Shown piece by piece: positions 5,875 through 6,155 of a stretch of DNA of 6,155 nucleotides. The stretch covers positions 1 to 6,155 of the forward strand of contig DTYY01000241.1 in assembly GCA_012961645.1 (NCBI GenBank), in the 5' to 3' direction. The notes under the pieces were generated by a model. The model was given only the letters and a program-made list of their open reading frames with translations. It was not told the DNA's origin and searched no databases. The position numbers and the translations under genes were made by a program. How positions within the stretch are numbered: the stretch's first letter is position 1; every line of letters begins with the position of its first letter. The stretch is from Methanosarcinales archaeon. Lineage in GTDB: Archaea > Halobacteriota > Methanosarcinia > Methanosarcinales > Methanogasteraceae.

Positions 5875-6155
5875 CTATATCTCAACAAGCCCTCTCTCCT
5901 TTAACTCCTCAAACGCCACATCAGACCGATCATCAGCGTCCTGTGTCTCTCCCCACGCCACGAGTTCCTGCATCCCATCCTCAAACGACATGGAAGGCTC
6001 AAATCCGAGCCGGCGTATCTTTGAGATATCAGCATAGCAGTGCCTGATATCGCCCTGACGGAATCTGTTCACAACCTCTGGTTTCAGGTCCCTCTCATAT
6101 AGCTCTGCAAGCGTCTCAGCGATCTTTAAAATCGAGACAGGTGTACCTGTCCCTA
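5875..6155 (-). CDS. NDP-sugar epimerase, dTDP-L-rhamnose 4-epimerase-like, N-terminus missing
   Basis: Only the C-terminal 92 residues are present; the reading frame is open to the right edge, so the Rossmann domain and the catalytic motifs lie outside. The segment begins GTGTPVSILKIAETL, the substrate-loop/helix region of extended SDR epimerases, followed by NRFRQGDIRHCYADISK, then the LGFEP and FEDGMQELVAW stretches. The tail holds TQDADD and EELKERGLV. The RxGDIRHCxADI plus W..TQ.A.D and E.RGLV pattern is what I associate with the Tll-like dTDP-L-rhamnose 4-epimerase group and related archaeal UDP-sugar epimerases; NDP-sugar specificity cannot be decided from this part. GTG at 6072 is an internal valine, not a start. 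It stops with TAG at 5877-5875, 100 bp before the next gene on the same strand, so it may share or precede that gene's transcription. Confidence 0.82.
   Translation of the reverse strand, partial: GTGTPVSILKIAETLAELYERDLKPEVVNRFRQGDIRHCYADISKIRRLGFEPSMSFEDGMQELVAWGETQDADDRSDVAFEELKERGLVEI

Noticed and set aside
4728..5877. All three complete minus-strand genes end in TAG, and for the two epimerases a TGA follows in frame within about nine codons, which could hint at pyrrolysine readthrough.
   Set aside because: Each protein already ends at its family-typical place, and the GT2 fusion gene's TAG has no nearby second stop. Nothing shows that TAG is decoded here.
6136..6151. Inverted repeat GACAGGT/ACCTGTC with a two-base gap at the right edge.
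   Set aside because: It lies in the conserved Gly-Thr-Gly-Thr-Pro-Val coding stretch of the epimerase, has no T-run, and is too short to call a terminator or operator.

Overview
The window looks like part of a surface-glycan or protein-glycosylation locus from an archaeon, probably a euryarchaeon. The best evidence is one minus-strand protein that joins a dolichol-phosphate sugar synthase-like GT2 domain to a flippase-like (UPF0104 / LPG synthase TM) membrane domain, the layout known from haloarchaeal AglD. Other supporting signs are a GGTGA Shine-Dalgarno and TATA-like boxes at distances that suit archaeal promoters. I cannot name the genus. There are no RNA genes, CRISPR arrays, insertion sequences or phage genes.

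Layout from left to right. Positions 1-17 are not genomic: they match the 3' end of the Illumina TruSeq read-1 adapter. Positions 18-1110 (minus) hold an AT-rich multi-spanning GT-C type glycosyltransferase. Its C-terminus is cut by the contig end, and its apparent TAG stop is created by adapter bases. Positions 1111-1288 are a divergent intergenic region with TATA-like elements. Positions 1289-2992 (plus; an in-frame ATG at 1169 is possible) encode a second, larger multi-spanning glycosyltransferase-like protein. It converges on, and overlaps by 25 bp, the GT2/flippase fusion at 2968-4710 (minus). Upstream of that, on the same strand, are a CDP-paratose 2-epimerase-like SDR protein (4728-5774), a 100-bp gap with a possible promoter, and the C-terminal 92 residues of a second NDP-sugar epimerase resembling dTDP-L-rhamnose 4-epimerases (5875-6155), which runs off the right end.

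How the genes could work together (inference): the two SDR enzymes would convert nucleotide-activated sugars in the cytoplasm. The GT2/flippase fusion would move a sugar to a polyprenyl phosphate carrier, and its membrane domain might take part in translocation. The two GT-C-like proteins would then use lipid-linked sugars on the outer face of the membrane to extend a glycan or modify protein. The three minus-strand genes at the right share direction and tight spacing, and the last two (4728-5774 and 2968-4710) are very likely one transcript.

I do not see a clearly undescribed system. The points most worth a second look are the adapter-derived false stop at the left end, the sharp composition change between the first gene and the rest (transfer or assembly chimera), the TyvE-type epimerase without its usual partners in view, and the overlapping convergent gene ends.
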